A DNA stretch of 64,000 bases from Caballeronia grimmiae (GCF_000698555.1 NZ_JFHE01000006.1:62001-126000); one strand, 5' to 3'. Shown: positions 15,367 through 24,757, counted from the stretch's first letter. Translations and numbers: made by a program. The notes: generated by a model from the sequence alone, not told the origin.

Positions 15367-16665
15367 TCACGAACGCCAGGCCTCGCCATCCGGATACACA
15401 TGCCGGTCGAGCGAGGCCGCTTTCATTTCGATGCTATAGCCCGGCTGTTGCGGCGGCATGTACCGGCCGTTGCGGATCACGACGGGATCGACGAAATGCT
15501 CGTGCAGATGATCGACGTATTCGAGCACGCGATTGTCGAGCGATCCGGATACGCAGATGTAATCGAACAGCGAGATGTGCTGCACGTACTCGCATAGCCC
15601 GACACCGCCCGCGTGCGGACACACCGGCACGCCGAACTTGGCGGCCATCAGCAGCACGATGAGCACTTCGTTCAGCCCGCCGAGACGGCAACTGTCGATC
15701 TGACAGAAGTCGATGGCTTCGGCCTGCAACAACTGCTTGAACATCACGCGGTTCTGGCAATGCTCGCCCGTGGCGACGCCGATCGAACCGAGCCTCCGAC
15801 GTATTGCGGCATGGCCGAGGACATCGTCGGGACTCGTGGGTTCTTCGATCCACCAGGGATCGAACTCCGCGAGACGCCGCATGTTGGCGACGGCTTCATC
15901 GACGTCCCATACCTGGTTCGCATCCATCATCAGCTTCGCATCCGGGCCGATCTCTTCGCGAAGAATGCGCGCACGCCGCACGTCTTCTTCCAGATTGCCG
16001 CCGACCTTCTGCTTGAAATGCGTCCAGCCCTGCGCGACGCCTTCGCGTGCGAGCCGGCGAATCTTGTCGTCGTCGTAGCCGAGCCATCCCGCCGATGTCG
16101 TGTAAGCCGGATAACCGCGATCCAGCATTTCCTTCTCGCGCTCGCCGCGCGTCTTCACATGACGATTCAGTATCGCGATGGCCTCATACGGCGTGATCGC
16201 ATCGGTCACGTAGCGGAAGTCCAGACACCGCACGAGTTGTTCCGGCGTCATGTCGGCGAGCAGCTTCCACACCGGCTTGCCTTCCGCCTTCGCCCACAAG
16301 TCCCACACCGCGTTGACGACTGCCGCGGTCGCAAGATGAATCGCGCCCTTGTCCGGGCCGATCCAGCGCAACTGACTGTCCGATGTGAACGCGCGCCAGA
16401 ACGCGCCCATGTTCGCGGTGATGTCCTCGAGCGTCTTGCCGACGATGAGCGGCGTCAGCGCATGGACGGCCGCGACGCATATCTCGTTGCCGCGTCCGAT
16501 GGTGAAGGTGAGGCCGTGTCCCGTCAGCCCGGATGAAGAATCCGTTTCGAGCGTGACGTAGGTGGCGGAATAGTCCGGCGCGGCGTTCATGGCGTCCGAG
16601 CCATCGAGCGAGCGCGACGTGGGAAAGCGAATGTCCCGAACGGACAGTTTGGTGATCGTGGTCAT
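15367..16665 (-). CDS. fucD: L-fuconate dehydratase (enolase superfamily)
   Basis: Predicted 432-residue cytosolic enzyme that dehydrates L-fuconate to 2-keto-3-deoxy-L-fuconate in the oxidative L-fucose pathway. Enolase-superfamily features of the fuconate dehydratase group are seen: the base pair in HFKQKVGG, metal ligands in MMDANQVWD, WIEEPTSPDD and TGEHCQNR, and the catalytic His in CPHAGGVGLCEY. Start at 16665 (MTTITKLSVRDIRFPTSR) matches the family start; the frame extends 54 bases further upstream. It is divergent from the GntR gene; the palindrome at 16794-16805 lies about 130 bases before its start. Other fucose-pathway enzymes are not adjacent, though SDRs and an SMP-30 lactonase occur within 20 kb. 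Confidence 0.9.
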   Translation of the reverse strand: MTTITKLSVRDIRFPTSRSLDGSDAMNAAPDYSATYVTLETDSSSGLTGHGLTFTIGRGNEICVAAVHALTPLIVGKTLEDITANMGAFWRAFTSDSQLRWIGPDKGAIHLATAAVVNAVWDLWAKAEGKPVWKLLADMTPEQLVRCLDFRYVTDAITPYEAIAILNRHVKTRGEREKEMLDRGYPAYTTSAGWLGYDDDKIRRLAREGVAQGWTHFKQKVGGNLEEDVRRARILREEIGPDAKLMMDANQVWDVDEAVANMRRLAEFDPWWIEEPTSPDDVLGHAAIRRRLGSIGVATGEHCQNRVMFKQLLQAEAIDFCQIDSCRLGGLNEVLIVLLMAAKFGVPVCPHAGGVGLCEYVQHISLFDYICVSGSLDNRVLEYVDHLHEHFVDPVVIRNGRYMPPQQPGYSIEMKAASLDRHVYPDGEAWRS

Positions 16666-16771
16666 CAGGGCGCCCTCCGGGGCGATGGCGATCGACTTCG
16701 GTCTGCGGGAAAACACCAATGAGTTTCGATGACGTCATAAGCGTTTAACGACGACTAGGCATTTGCACGCG

Positions 16772-16805
16772 TTGACAACATCGAATCTGCTTTCTAGCAT
16801 GCTAG
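16772..16805 (+). promoter_or_regulatory. Sigma-70 promoter with a palindromic operator over the -10 box
   Basis: TTGACA (-35, 16772-16777) and TAGCAT (-10, 16795-16800) are separated by 17 bases. The perfect 12-base palindrome CTAGCATGCTAG (16794-16805) covers the -10 box, an arrangement expected for repression. It lies upstream of the GntR-ABC operon and between it and the divergent dehydratase gene, so GntR autoregulation, and perhaps joint control, is inferred. Confidence 0.65.
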
Positions 16806-16858
16806 CATCTTCATCGGAAATCAAGCGCCCTGTGAGTACTTCGTCCGATACGAACACT

Positions 16859-17560
16859 ATGAGTACTCCGTATGACGCACTGCACAAGATCGACGGCGGC
16901 GCGCAGCGGGGCAGCCTGACCGACGCGGTCGAGGAAGCCTTGCGCGAAGCCATCGTCACGCTGGCGCTGGAACCGGGAATGATGATCGACAAGATCGCGG
17001 TCTGCGAGCGCATGGGCGTCTCGCGTTTTCCAGTTTCGGCGGCGCTGGCGCGGCTCGAACACGCGGGTCTCGTCGAAGTCTTGCCGCAGCGCGGCACGCG
17101 GGTGAAGCCCATCGCGCTGCGCGACATTCATCAGCATTTGTTTATCCGTAGTGCGCTGGAAGTCGAAACGGTGCGCGGCGTGGCGCTTCATCTCGCGCCC
17201 GCCACGCTCGATTCACTGAGCAGCAATCTGGAGCAGCAACGCGCGGCGGTCGCGAATGATCAGCGCCTCGCGTTTCACGCGCTGGACCTCGCATTTCACG
17301 AGATTCTTCTCGATGCTATCGCGTTGCCGCGTGTAAAGGAAATCGTCGCGGTATCGCGCAACGCGCTGGATCGTGCGCGGCAGATTCTCGCCAGTCCGGA
17401 GCGGCTCGTTCATACGCTCGCGGAACACGAACGCATCTTCGAAGCGATACGAAACGGCGAAGCCGATGCCGCCGCCAAGGCGATGCACGACCATCTCGAT
17501 CAGGTGGTGGCGGAACTGCATCGCTCTGCCGCAAAGAGGCCGGACCTCTTCGAGCAATAG
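16859..17560 (+). CDS. GntR-family (FadR/FCD) transcriptional regulator
   Basis: Predicted 233-residue repressor. The N-terminal winged helix (about 15-75) has SLTDAVEEALREAIVTLALEPG, VCERMGVSRFPVSAALARLEHAGLVEVLPQRGTRV. The C-terminal FCD ligand domain has IRSALEVETVR, FHALDLAFHEILLDA and a HTLAEHERIFEAIRNGEADAAAKAMHDHL ending, with the Asp/His set that usually binds a metal near the ligand site. The start is placed at 16859 because the frame's earlier ATGs lie on or upstream of the promoter at 16772-16800; an in-frame GTG at about 16830 is also possible. It is the first gene of the ABC operon and likely senses L-fucose-derived acids or the transported sugar; that is inference from the neighbours. 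Confidence 0.87.
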   Translation: MSTPYDALHKIDGGAQRGSLTDAVEEALREAIVTLALEPGMMIDKIAVCERMGVSRFPVSAALARLEHAGLVEVLPQRGTRVKPIALRDIHQHLFIRSALEVETVRGVALHLAPATLDSLSSNLEQQRAAVANDQRLAFHALDLAFHEILLDAIALPRVKEIVAVSRNALDRARQILASPERLVHTLAEHERIFEAIRNGEADAAAKAMHDHLDQVVAELHRSAAKRPDLFEQ

Positions 17561-17603
17561 CAATAGCAAAAGCAAAAGCAATAACAGCAGTGGCAGTGGC
17601 AGG
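17554..17603 (+). repeat. Hexamer-like low-complexity tract across the GntR stop codon
   Basis: The tract runs CAATAG twice, CAAAAG twice, CAATAA, then CAG CAGTGG CAGTGG. The stop codon TAG of the GntR gene (17558-17560) is part of the first unit. Expansion or contraction would leave the protein nearly unchanged but alter the distance to the next gene's ribosome site about 90 bases downstream. Confidence 0.7.
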
Positions 17604-17656
17604 TGGATGTTCAGCGGTATCGACGCACAGTATCGAACCTCTTGAAACAGGACTCC

Positions 17657-19168
17657 ATGACTCCGCTCATTTCCGTCAGCAAGCTCAGCAAAAGTTTTCC
17701 AGGCGTGCGCGCACTGCATGAAGTTCAGTTCGAACTCATGCCGGGCGAAGTCCATGCGCTCATGGGCGAGAACGGCGCGGGCAAGTCCACGCTGATGAAG
17801 ATTCTCGCCGGCGTGTACAGCCGCGATTCAGGCGAAATGTCCGTCGACGGCAAGCCCGTCGAATTCACCAGTCCGCGTGAGGCGCAGGCGCTCGGCATCG
17901 GCATCATTCATCAGGAACTGCATCTGATGAATCATCTGACCGTCGCGCAGAACATCTTCATCGGCCGCGAGCCGCGCAAGCTGATGGGCCTCCTCCTCGA
18001 CGAGGACAAGCTCAATCGCGCGGCGCACGACATCCTCGCGCGCATGCACGTCAATCTCGACCCGCGTACGGTGGTCGACACGCTCACGGTCGCGAGCCAG
18101 CAGATGGTGGAAATCGCGAAGGCGTTGTCGTTCGATTCGCGCGTGCTCATCATGGACGAGCCGACTTCCGCGCTCAACGATGCCGAGATTGCCGAACTCT
18201 TTCGCATCATCCGGCAACTGAAGGAGCGCGGCGTCGGCATCGTCTATATCTCGCACAAGATGGACGAGCTCGAACAGATATCGGATCGCGTGACCGTGCT
18301 GCGCGACGGCGAATATGTCGCCACCGTCGGCACGCGCGAGACGAGCGTGGAGACGATCATCGGCATGATGGTGGGCCGCACGCTGACCGATCTGACGTCC
18401 TTCCTCGGCGGTTCCGAACAGGGCGATGTCGCGCTCGACGTCAGGCATCTCAACGCGGGACCGCTCGTGCGCGACGTGAGCTTCACGCTTCGCAAGGGCG
18501 AGATCCTGGGCTTCGCCGGTCTCATGGGCGCGGGCCGCACCGAGGTGGCGCGCGCGGTGTTCGGGGCCGATCCGATCGAGTCCGGCGAAATCTACGTGAA
18601 GGGCGCGAAGGCCAGCATCAGAAGGCCGAGCGATGCGGTGACGCGCGGCATCGGCTATCTGTCGGAGGATCGCAAGCGCTTCGGCCTCGCGACGGGCATG
18701 GATGTCGAATCGAACATCGTCATGTCGGACCTCGGCAAATTCCTTTGGGCGGGCATGTTCCTGCGGCGCGGGCGTATACGCAAGTCGGCGTCGCACTTCA
18801 TCAAGCTGCTGGCGATCAGAACGCCGTCGCCCACGCAACCGGTGCGGCTGCTCTCGGGCGGCAACCAGCAGAAGATCGTCATCGCCAAATGGCTCGAACG
18901 CGATTGCGACGTGCTGTTCTTCGACGAACCCACTCGCGGCATCGATGTCGGCGCGAAGAGCGAAATCTATCGGCTGCTGCGCTCGCTCGCGGCACAAGGC
19001 AAGGCGATCGTGATGATCTCCTCCGAACTGCCGGAGATTCTGCGCATGAGTGACCGTATCGTCGTGATGTGCGAAGGGCGCATCACCGGCGAACTTTCCG
19101 CTAGCGAAGCGACGCAAGAGCGCATCATGCAGCTCGCGACGCGTCGTCCCACCCTGCAAGCGGCATGA
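17657..19168 (+). CDS. Sugar ABC transporter ATPase (CUT2, RbsA/MglA type)
   Basis: Predicted 503-residue ATPase with two nucleotide-binding domains. NBD1 has Walker [10 protein letters not shown] near residue 40, the signature region [15 protein letters not shown] and Walker [16 protein letters not shown]2 has the degenerate Walker A of this family ([12 protein letters not shown]) and an intact signature [15 protein letters not shown] with Walker [13 protein letters not shown]. This asymmetric layout is typical of CUT2 importers for monosaccharides. The start at 17657 replaces an upstream frame without coding character. It follows the GntR gene and precedes the permease and binding-protein genes with short gaps. 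Confidence 0.93.
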   Translation: MTPLISVSKLSKSFPGVRALHEVQFELMPGEVHALMGENGAGKSTLMKILAGVYSRDSGEMSVDGKPVEFTSPREAQALGIGIIHQELHLMNHLTVAQNIFIGREPRKLMGLLLDEDKLNRAAHDILARMHVNLDPRTVVDTLTVASQQMVEIAKALSFDSRVLIMDEPTSALNDAEIAELFRIIRQLKERGVGIVYISHKMDELEQISDRVTVLRDGEYVATVGTRETSVETIIGMMVGRTLTDLTSFLGGSEQGDVALDVRHLNAGPLVRDVSFTLRKGEILGFAGLMGAGRTEVARAVFGADPIESGEIYVKGAKASIRRPSDAVTRGIGYLSEDRKRFGLATGMDVESNIVMSDLGKFLWAGMFLRRGRIRKSASHFIKLLAIRTPSPTQPVRLLSGGNQQKIVIAKWLERDCDVLFFDEPTRGIDVGAKSEIYRLLRSLAAQGKAIVMISSELPEILRMSDRIVVMCEGRITGELSASEATQERIMQLATRRPTLQAA

Positions 19169-19184
19169 GCCGCGAGGACCGACC

Positions 19185-20228
19185 ATGAACCAGCCATCGC
19201 AGCCTTCCCAGCCATCCGAAAGCGCCGCGCTTGCAGGCGAGCGACGCGCGGGCGGCCTGCGCGGCCGCCTCTTCACGCCGACCGCGCTGCAAAAGCTGCT
19301 CGCCTTCGCGAGCCTGATCCTGCTGCTCGTGTTCTTCAGCTTCGCTTCGCCCGCGTTCATGCAGACGGACAACATCCTCGGCATCCTGCAGGCGACGGCG
19401 GTCAACGGCGTGCTCGCCATTGCGTCGACCTTCGTGATCATCACGGGGGGCATCGACTTGTCTGTGGGTACGCTGATGACCTTCACCGCCGTCATATGCG
19501 GCGTGTTTCTCACGTACTGGCATCTGCCGATGTGGCTCGGCATCGTCGCGGCCATCGCAACGGGCGCGCTGTGCGGCACCATCTCCGGCACGCTGACCGC
19601 GAAGATGAAGATACCGCCCTTCATCGCGACGCTCGGCATGATGATGTTGCTGAAGGGATTGTCGCTCGTCGTGTCGACGAACAAGCCGATCTACTTCACC
19701 GACACTGAAAACTTCTACATGATTTCGCAGGACTCGCTGATCGGCTATTTCTTCCCGAGCGTGCCGATTCCGAATGCGGTGCTGATTCTCTTCGTCATCG
19801 CGATTGCGAGTTCCATCACGCTGAATCGCACGGCGCTCGGCCGCTATACGTTCGCGCTCGGCAGCAACGAGGAAGCGGTGCGGCTCTCGGGCGTGAACGT
19901 GGACCGCTGGAAGATCGCGATCTATGGCCTCGGCGGCGCGATCTGCGGCGTCGCGGGCCTTTTGATCGCGTCGCGGCTCAACTCGGCGCAGCCGGCGCTC
20001 GGTCAAGGCTACGAGCTGGACGCGATCGCGGCGGTCGTGATCGGCGGCACGTCGCTGAGCGGCGGCGCGGGGACGATTCTCGGCACCATCATCGGCGCGT
20101 TCATCATGAGCGTGCTGACCAATGGATTGCGCATCATGTCGGTGGCGCAGGAATGGCAGATCGTCGTGACCGGCCTCATCATCATTCTCGCCGTGTATGC
20201 GGACATCCTGCGGCGCAGGAAGCGCTGA
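19185..20228 (+). CDS. Sugar ABC transporter permease (RbsC type)
   Basis: Predicted 347-residue inner-membrane permease with about ten hydrophobic segments. Family marks include TFVIITGGIDLSVGTLM (the conserved GGIDLSVG segment), IPPFIATLGMMMLLKGLSLV, and GQGYELDAIAAVVIGGTSLSGGAGTI (EAA-like loop for the ATPase), ending in a basic tail. The first 35 residues are hydrophilic (Gln/Ser/Pro-rich), longer than usual. Sixteen bases separate it from the ATPase gene. It would form a homodimer in the transporter. Confidence 0.92.
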   Translation: MNQPSQPSQPSESAALAGERRAGGLRGRLFTPTALQKLLAFASLILLLVFFSFASPAFMQTDNILGILQATAVNGVLAIASTFVIITGGIDLSVGTLMTFTAVICGVFLTYWHLPMWLGIVAAIATGALCGTISGTLTAKMKIPPFIATLGMMMLLKGLSLVVSTNKPIYFTDTENFYMISQDSLIGYFFPSVPIPNAVLILFVIAIASSITLNRTALGRYTFALGSNEEAVRLSGVNVDRWKIAIYGLGGAICGVAGLLIASRLNSAQPALGQGYELDAIAAVVIGGTSLSGGAGTILGTIIGAFIMSVLTNGLRIMSVAQEWQIVVTGLIIILAVYADILRRRKR

Positions 20229-20285
20229 GAACTGCGCGAAGATCATCTGGTAAGAAGCGATACAAACCCTAGGAGGAGACGCAAC

Positions 20286-21227
20286 ATGTTCAAAAGAAGA
20301 ATCATCGGTGTCCTGATTGGTGTATCCGCACTCGCGACCGCAACGGGCGCCGCGCATGCGGACGAGCCGTATGTGCCGCTCATTTCCAAAGGCTTCCAGC
20401 ATCAGTTCTGGCAGGCGGTGAAGTCCGGCGCCGAGCAGGCGGCGAAGGAACAGAAGATCCGCATCAGCTTCGAAGGCCCTGAAACCGAAGCGATGGTCGA
20501 CAAGCAGATCGACATGCTGTCCGCCGCGCTCGCGAAGAAGCCGCAAGCGATCGGCATCGCCGCGCTCGACAGCAAAGCCGCGATTCCGCTGCTCAAGCGC
20601 GCGCAGAACAACAAGATTCCGATCATCGCGTTCGACTCGGGCGTCGATGGCGACGTTCCGCTCACGACGTGCGCCACCGACAATCTCGCCGCCGCCGCGC
20701 TCGCCGCCGACAAGATGGCCGACGCCATCGGCAATGCGGGCGAAGTCGGCGTGATCGTGCACGACCAGACGAGCCGCACGGGCATCGATCGTCGCGATGG
20801 CTTCCTGAATCAGATGAAGTCGAAGCATCCGAACATCAAGATCGTATCGGTGCAGTACGGCGCCGGCGACCATCTGAAGTCGGCCGAGATCGCCAAGGCG
20901 ATGATCCAGGGCAATCCCAACATCAAGGGCATCTTCGGTGCGAACGAAGGGTCGGCTGCGGGCGCGGCGATCGGCGTGAAGGAGTCGGGCAAGAAGCTCG
21001 TGCTGATCGGCTACGACTCGGGCAAGGAACAGAAGGCGGACATCACCAACGGCCTGATGTTGGGCGCGATCACGCAGAACCCGATCGGCATCGGTAAATG
21101 CGTCGTGGATTCGGCAGCCAAGGCGCTGAAGGGCGAGAAGCTGCCGAAGAAGGTCGATACCGGCTTCTACTGGTACGACAAGAGCAACATGAACGACCCG
21201 AAGATCGCAGCCGTGCTTTACGACTGA
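20286..21227 (+). CDS. Periplasmic sugar-binding protein (peripla_BP_4 family)
   Basis: Predicted 313-residue binding protein with a signal peptide (MFKRRIIGVLIGVSALATATGAAHA, cut before DEPYVP). Type I periplasmic binding fold: PLISKGFQHQFWQAVKSG, IGIAALDSKAAIPLLKRAQNNKIPIIAFDSGVD, RTGIDRRDGFLNQM and VLIGYDSGKEQKADI. The strong GGAGGAG ribosome site suits a highly expressed binding protein. It completes the operon GntR-ATPase-permease-binding protein beside L-fuconate dehydratase, so L-fucose or a related 6-deoxy sugar is a reasonable guess at substrate, not proven. Confidence 0.92.
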   Translation: MFKRRIIGVLIGVSALATATGAAHADEPYVPLISKGFQHQFWQAVKSGAEQAAKEQKIRISFEGPETEAMVDKQIDMLSAALAKKPQAIGIAALDSKAAIPLLKRAQNNKIPIIAFDSGVDGDVPLTTCATDNLAAAALAADKMADAIGNAGEVGVIVHDQTSRTGIDRRDGFLNQMKSKHPNIKIVSVQYGAGDHLKSAEIAKAMIQGNPNIKGIFGANEGSAAGAAIGVKESGKKLVLIGYDSGKEQKADITNGLMLGAITQNPIGIGKCVVDSAAKALKGEKLPKKVDTGFYWYDKSNMNDPKIAAVLYD

Positions 21228-21378
21228 TCGGGGGTGGCCGGGTGAAGTAAACACCCCAATTGACTTTCTCCATGCGCCGCGACGACGATGTGTCACGCCG
21301 ATGCCGCAGCAGGCCGCGAGCGGGGCGTCGGGTGACAACCGTCGACATAGCGAAGCAAACTACATGGAGGAAGGGGAC

Positions 21379-23106
21379 ATGCCAGAAGCACTCGGCCGCT
21401 CTTTAGCACATCGTGGTGTCATCGTCGCCGCACCGCTCGCCGCGCTCGCGCTCGCCGCGTGTCACGGCGGGGACGACGACGGTCCGCCATCGCCCTCGCC
21501 GACGCCTTTGACCTGCGCGCAACTGGCGGGCATGGCGGTGCCGGCGAGCGCCATCGGCCTGCAGACGACGGGCGCGACCGTCACGGCGGCAACGACCGTC
21601 GCGGCATCGGGGACGGGCGTCACGGCGACGCCCGAATACTGTCAGGTCGACGGCACCATCGCGCCGGTCGATCAGACTGCGCCGAAGATTACTTTCCGCG
21701 TCGCCATGCCGACGCAGTGGAACAGCAAGGTCGTGATGTTCGGCGGCGGCGGATACGACGGCACCGTGCCATCCGTGACCGGTAACGTTCCCGCCGGCCC
21801 GACCACGCAGCCTGCGCCGCTTGCGCGCGGCTATGCGGTGTTCAGCAGCGATTCGGGTCATAAGGCCGGCGCGCTCGGCAGTCGCGATGGCTCGTTCGGC
21901 ACGAACGACGAAGCCGTCGCCAACTTCTCCGGCGACGCGCTGAAGAAGACGCGCGATACCGCCGTCTATCTCCTGTCGAAACGCTATGCGGTGGACAAGC
22001 CGAAGCGCGCGTACTTCGCGGGCGGATCGTCGGGTGGACGCGAGGCGCTCGCGGTCGTGCAGCGCTGGCCGCAGGACTGGGACGGCATCATCGCGCTCTA
22101 TCCGGCGTGGAATGCGGCTACGCTCGATCTGCAGTTTGGCCGCATCACGCGGGCGCTCGCGCAGCCGGGCGCGTATCCGAGCCAGCTGAAGCGCAAGGCG
22201 CTGCTCGATTCAGCCACGGCCACCTGCGATGCACTCGACGGCGTCGCCGACGGGCTCATCAGCAACATTCCCGCGTGCAATGCGACCTTCGATCCGTCGA
22301 CGGCCTTGCTCAACGGCGCACCGCTGCGCTGTCCGGGCGGCGCGGATACGGGTCTGTCCTGTCTCTCGGATGCGCAGATCAACGCGCTCAAGGTGTACGC
22401 AACGCCGATCACGTTCGCGTATCCGCTCGCGAGCGGCGAGACGCAGTATCCCGGCTTCAACGTGTGGGGCGCGGATCTGGGCGTCGTGAACACGGCGCCG
22501 GCGCAGGCGACCGTCACCGCGCTGGCGCTCAACCTGCTGCAGCCGACGAACCCGATGCCGGCGACCGCGCCTTACTTCAGCGTCTTCTGGGACCAGTGGA
22601 TTCGCTACTTCGTGGCGCGCGATCCGAACGTCAATTCGCTCAACGTCGATCCGCAGAACCCGGGCGCCTATCAGGCGCGCATCAGTGCGCTGACCGCCGA
22701 GCAGGACGTGAACAAGACGGACCTGTCCGCGTTCAACAAGAAGGGCGGCAAGATCCTGATGGCCCACGGCATGTCCGATGCCCTCGTCAGCACACAATCG
22801 ACCGAGCAGTATTACGTGCGGCTGCAGCAGACGATGGGTGCATCGACGGTTGCGAACTTCGTGCGCTACTACGAGATTCCCGGCTACGGGCATTCGATCA
22901 GCACGATCTTCAACGCATCGTGGGACTCGTTGACGACACTGGAAAACTGGGTCGAACGCGGCACGACGCCGCCTGCGCAGACCGTTGCGGATACGGCGGG
23001 CGTGCCGGGCCGTACGCGGCCGCTGTGCGAGTATCCGACGTTCCCGCGCTATAACGGTTCGGGCAATGTGAACGTGGCGTCCAGCTTTACATGCGCTTCG
23101 CAGTGA
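21379..23106 (+). CDS. Tannase/feruloyl esterase family lipoprotein
   Basis: Predicted 575-residue exported esterase. A lipoprotein signal ends in LALAAC (Cys near residue 29) followed by a Gly/Asp/Pro-rich linker. Tannase-family marks: CQVDGTIAP, WNSKVVMFGGGGYDGTVP, the nucleophile segment FAGGSSGGREAL (Ser in GSSGG), a Cys-rich insertion around ATCDALDGVADGLISNIPAC that resembles the calcium-binding lid of the family, the Asp in AHGMSDALV and the His in PGYGHSIS. A complete catalytic triad is therefore visible. These enzymes cut gallate or hydroxycinnamate esters. The start has a GGAGGAAGGGG site. It sits downstream of the sugar operon with a gap of about 150 bases. Confidence 0.88.
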   Translation: MPEALGRSLAHRGVIVAAPLAALALAACHGGDDDGPPSPSPTPLTCAQLAGMAVPASAIGLQTTGATVTAATTVAASGTGVTATPEYCQVDGTIAPVDQTAPKITFRVAMPTQWNSKVVMFGGGGYDGTVPSVTGNVPAGPTTQPAPLARGYAVFSSDSGHKAGALGSRDGSFGTNDEAVANFSGDALKKTRDTAVYLLSKRYAVDKPKRAYFAGGSSGGREALAVVQRWPQDWDGIIALYPAWNAATLDLQFGRITRALAQPGAYPSQLKRKALLDSATATCDALDGVADGLISNIPACNATFDPSTALLNGAPLRCPGGADTGLSCLSDAQINALKVYATPITFAYPLASGETQYPGFNVWGADLGVVNTAPAQATVTALALNLLQPTNPMPATAPYFSVFWDQWIRYFVARDPNVNSLNVDPQNPGAYQARISALTAEQDVNKTDLSAFNKKGGKILMAHGMSDALVSTQSTEQYYVRLQQTMGASTVANFVRYYEIPGYGHSISTIFNASWDSLTTLENWVERGTTPPAQTVADTAGVPGRTRPLCEYPTFPRYNGSGNVNVASSFTCASQ

Positions 23107-23131
23107 GTTCGCAGTGAACTGAGCGATGCAT

Positions 23132-23165
23132 CGATGCCACGGCTACGCGAGAAGCCGTGGCATCG
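23132..23165. terminator. 13-bp perfect hairpin between converging genes
   Basis: Arms CGATGCCACGGCT (23132-23144) and AGCCGTGGCATCG (23153-23165) pair perfectly around an eight-base loop. It lies between the stop of the tannase gene and the stop of the TauE gene at 23172, so it likely ends both transcripts. Confidence 0.7.
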
Positions 23166-23171
23166 CCGTTG

Positions 23172-23894
23172 TTATCGGCTGGCGGCCCAGAGCAGCGTCA
23201 ATCCGGACGACAGCATCAGCGCATCGACGACGAGCCTGAACGCATTCGCCGACATCCTCGCGACGATGCCGCGCGCACAGAACGTCCCCGCCATGATGGA
23301 TGCGCCGGTGATGAGCCCTTGCAAGACGACGCTCGACGGCAGCGCGCCCAATCCACGGAACGTGGCGACCTTCGCGCCGTACACGGCCAATGAGCCGGCC
23401 GCTTCGGTCGCGAGAAAGGCGCCTTTCACGAGACCATAGTTCATGAACACGGGCACCGTGATCGGCCCGGTCGATACGACGATGCCCGTCAGGAAGCCGA
23501 CCAGCGCGCCAATGAGCGAGAGCTGAAAGAGCGAGAAGCGAATGGACCGGCGGGCGAGCCATCGCCGCGTGGGAATCATGGCCACGAAGAACAGGCCGAG
23601 CGCGAGATCGACCGTGCGCGACGGCAGCGCCAGCAGCGTGCGAACGCCCAGCATCGCGCCGGGGACCGCGGTCACGCCATACGCGAAGCACGCCTTCCAG
23701 TCGATCTCCCGCCACCACGAAAGCACCTTGCCGAGATTGCCGAGTATCGACGCAATCGCCATGATCGGCACCGCCTGTTGCGGTCCATGGAGAATGACGA
23801 GCACGGGCATGAGCATCATCGACGAACCGGTGCCGATGATGCCGCTCAACACGCCGGCCATCAGCCCGACCGTGAGAACCATCAGATAAGCCAT
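23172..23894 (-). CDS. TauE/SafE family membrane exporter/permease
   Basis: Predicted 240-residue membrane protein with about eight hydrophobic segments. TauE/SafE marks: GVLSGIIGTGSSMMLMPVLVI near the start and GFLTGIVVSTGPITVPVFMNYGLVKGAFLATEA in the middle, the family's internal repeat with Gly- and Pro-rich turns. Members move sulfonates, sulfite or small organic anions. The gene is 7 bases after EamA on the same strand, so they share a transcript. The divergent LysR gene at 24847 probably controls both. The substrate is unknown. Confidence 0.88.
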   Translation of the reverse strand: MAYLMVLTVGLMAGVLSGIIGTGSSMMLMPVLVILHGPQQAVPIMAIASILGNLGKVLSWWREIDWKACFAYGVTAVPGAMLGVRTLLALPSRTVDLALGLFFVAMIPTRRWLARRSIRFSLFQLSLIGALVGFLTGIVVSTGPITVPVFMNYGLVKGAFLATEAAGSLAVYGAKVATFRGLGALPSSVVLQGLITGASIMAGTFCARGIVARMSANAFRLVVDALMLSSGLTLLWAASR

Positions 23895-23901
23895 GCGAGC
23901 C

Positions 23902-24744
23902 TCATAAGCCGAGACACACCGCGCCCGCCGCGACGATCAGACATGCGAACCAGCGCTTCGCGTTGACCGTCTCGCGCAGAAACACCCTGCCGATGAGCGC
24001 GGCGAACACGACACTCGTTTCCCGCAACGCCGATACCGCGCCCATCGCGCCCGCTTGCATCGCCCATATGACGATGCCGTACGCGGCGATCGACACGAGC
24101 CCGCCCGCCAGCGACGACCCGATGGCCAGGGGCGCGGTGCGGATCGGCGTCCACAGTGCGGGAAGCCCGCGCATCGTCACGAAGAGCAGCGGCATCAGCC
24201 AGTAGAAGAGGAACATCCACGCGGTGTAGGCGAGCGCCTGTCCGTTCGATGCCCGCACGCCGATGCCGTCGATGACCGTATAGATCGCGATGGTCACGCC
24301 GGTGGTCAACGCGGCGAGCGCGCTCGATCGCGACACATGCCGCCCCTGCAACGCCAGCGCCAGGATTCCGCCGGAAATCAGCGCGATGCCGAAAGCATGC
24401 AGCGGCCCGATGGCCTCGTGCGCGAAGAGCGCCGCGCCGAGCGTGACGAGCAGCGGCGACGAGCCGCGCGCGATAGGGTATGCCTGCGCGAGATCGCCTC
24501 GCCGATACGAGCGCACGAGGCTCACGTTATAGACGATATGCACGAGCCCCGAGGCGACGATGCAGGGCCACGCGGCAGCCGCGGGCAAGGGCAACGCGAT
24601 GACCGCCACCGACGATACCGCCGCAATCGCGATGCTCATCCATGTCATCGAGAGGAAGCGGTCGCGATTGCCGTGCAGCATCGCGTTCCAGCTTGCGTGA
24701 AGCAGCGCGGCGAACAGCACGACACCGCCTGTGTAGCTGAACAT
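23902..24744 (-). CDS. EamA-family drug/metabolite transporter
   Basis: Predicted 280-residue inner-membrane protein with ten hydrophobic segments arranged as two EamA repeats of five. It starts with LFAALLHASWNAMLHGNRDR and the second repeat contains LAGGLVSIAAYGIVIWAMQ and ALRETSVVFAALIGRVFLRE, a usual EamA ending. A GAGGAA ribosome site precedes the start. Members export amino acids, nucleosides or drugs. It is divergent from a LysR gene and cotranscribed with the TauE-like gene. The substrate is unknown. Confidence 0.88.
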   Translation of the reverse strand: MFSYTGGVVLFAALLHASWNAMLHGNRDRFLSMTWMSIAIAAVSSVAVIALPLPAAAAWPCIVASGLVHIVYNVSLVRSYRRGDLAQAYPIARGSSPLLVTLGAALFAHEAIGPLHAFGIALISGGILALALQGRHVSRSSALAALTTGVTIAIYTVIDGIGVRASNGQALAYTAWMFLFYWLMPLLFVTMRGLPALWTPIRTAPLAIGSSLAGGLVSIAAYGIVIWAMQAGAMGAVSALRETSVVFAALIGRVFLRETVNAKRWFACLIVAAGAVCLGL

Positions 24745-24757
24745 GCAGGTTCCTCTG

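Noticed and set aside
16763..16858. Earlier starts for the GntR gene
   Set aside because: They lie on or upstream of the sigma-70 promoter at 16772-16800 and could not be in the transcript from it.
17373..17645. Small Ser/Asn-rich frame ending after the hexamer tract
   Set aside because: It is out of frame within the GntR gene, and its repeats only reflect the hexamer tract.
17828..19684. 618-codon minus-strand frame
   Set aside because: It is opposite the sugar ATPase, which has complete Walker motifs.
19125..21338. 737-codon minus-strand frame
   Set aside because: It is opposite the permease and binding-protein genes and has no recognisable domain.
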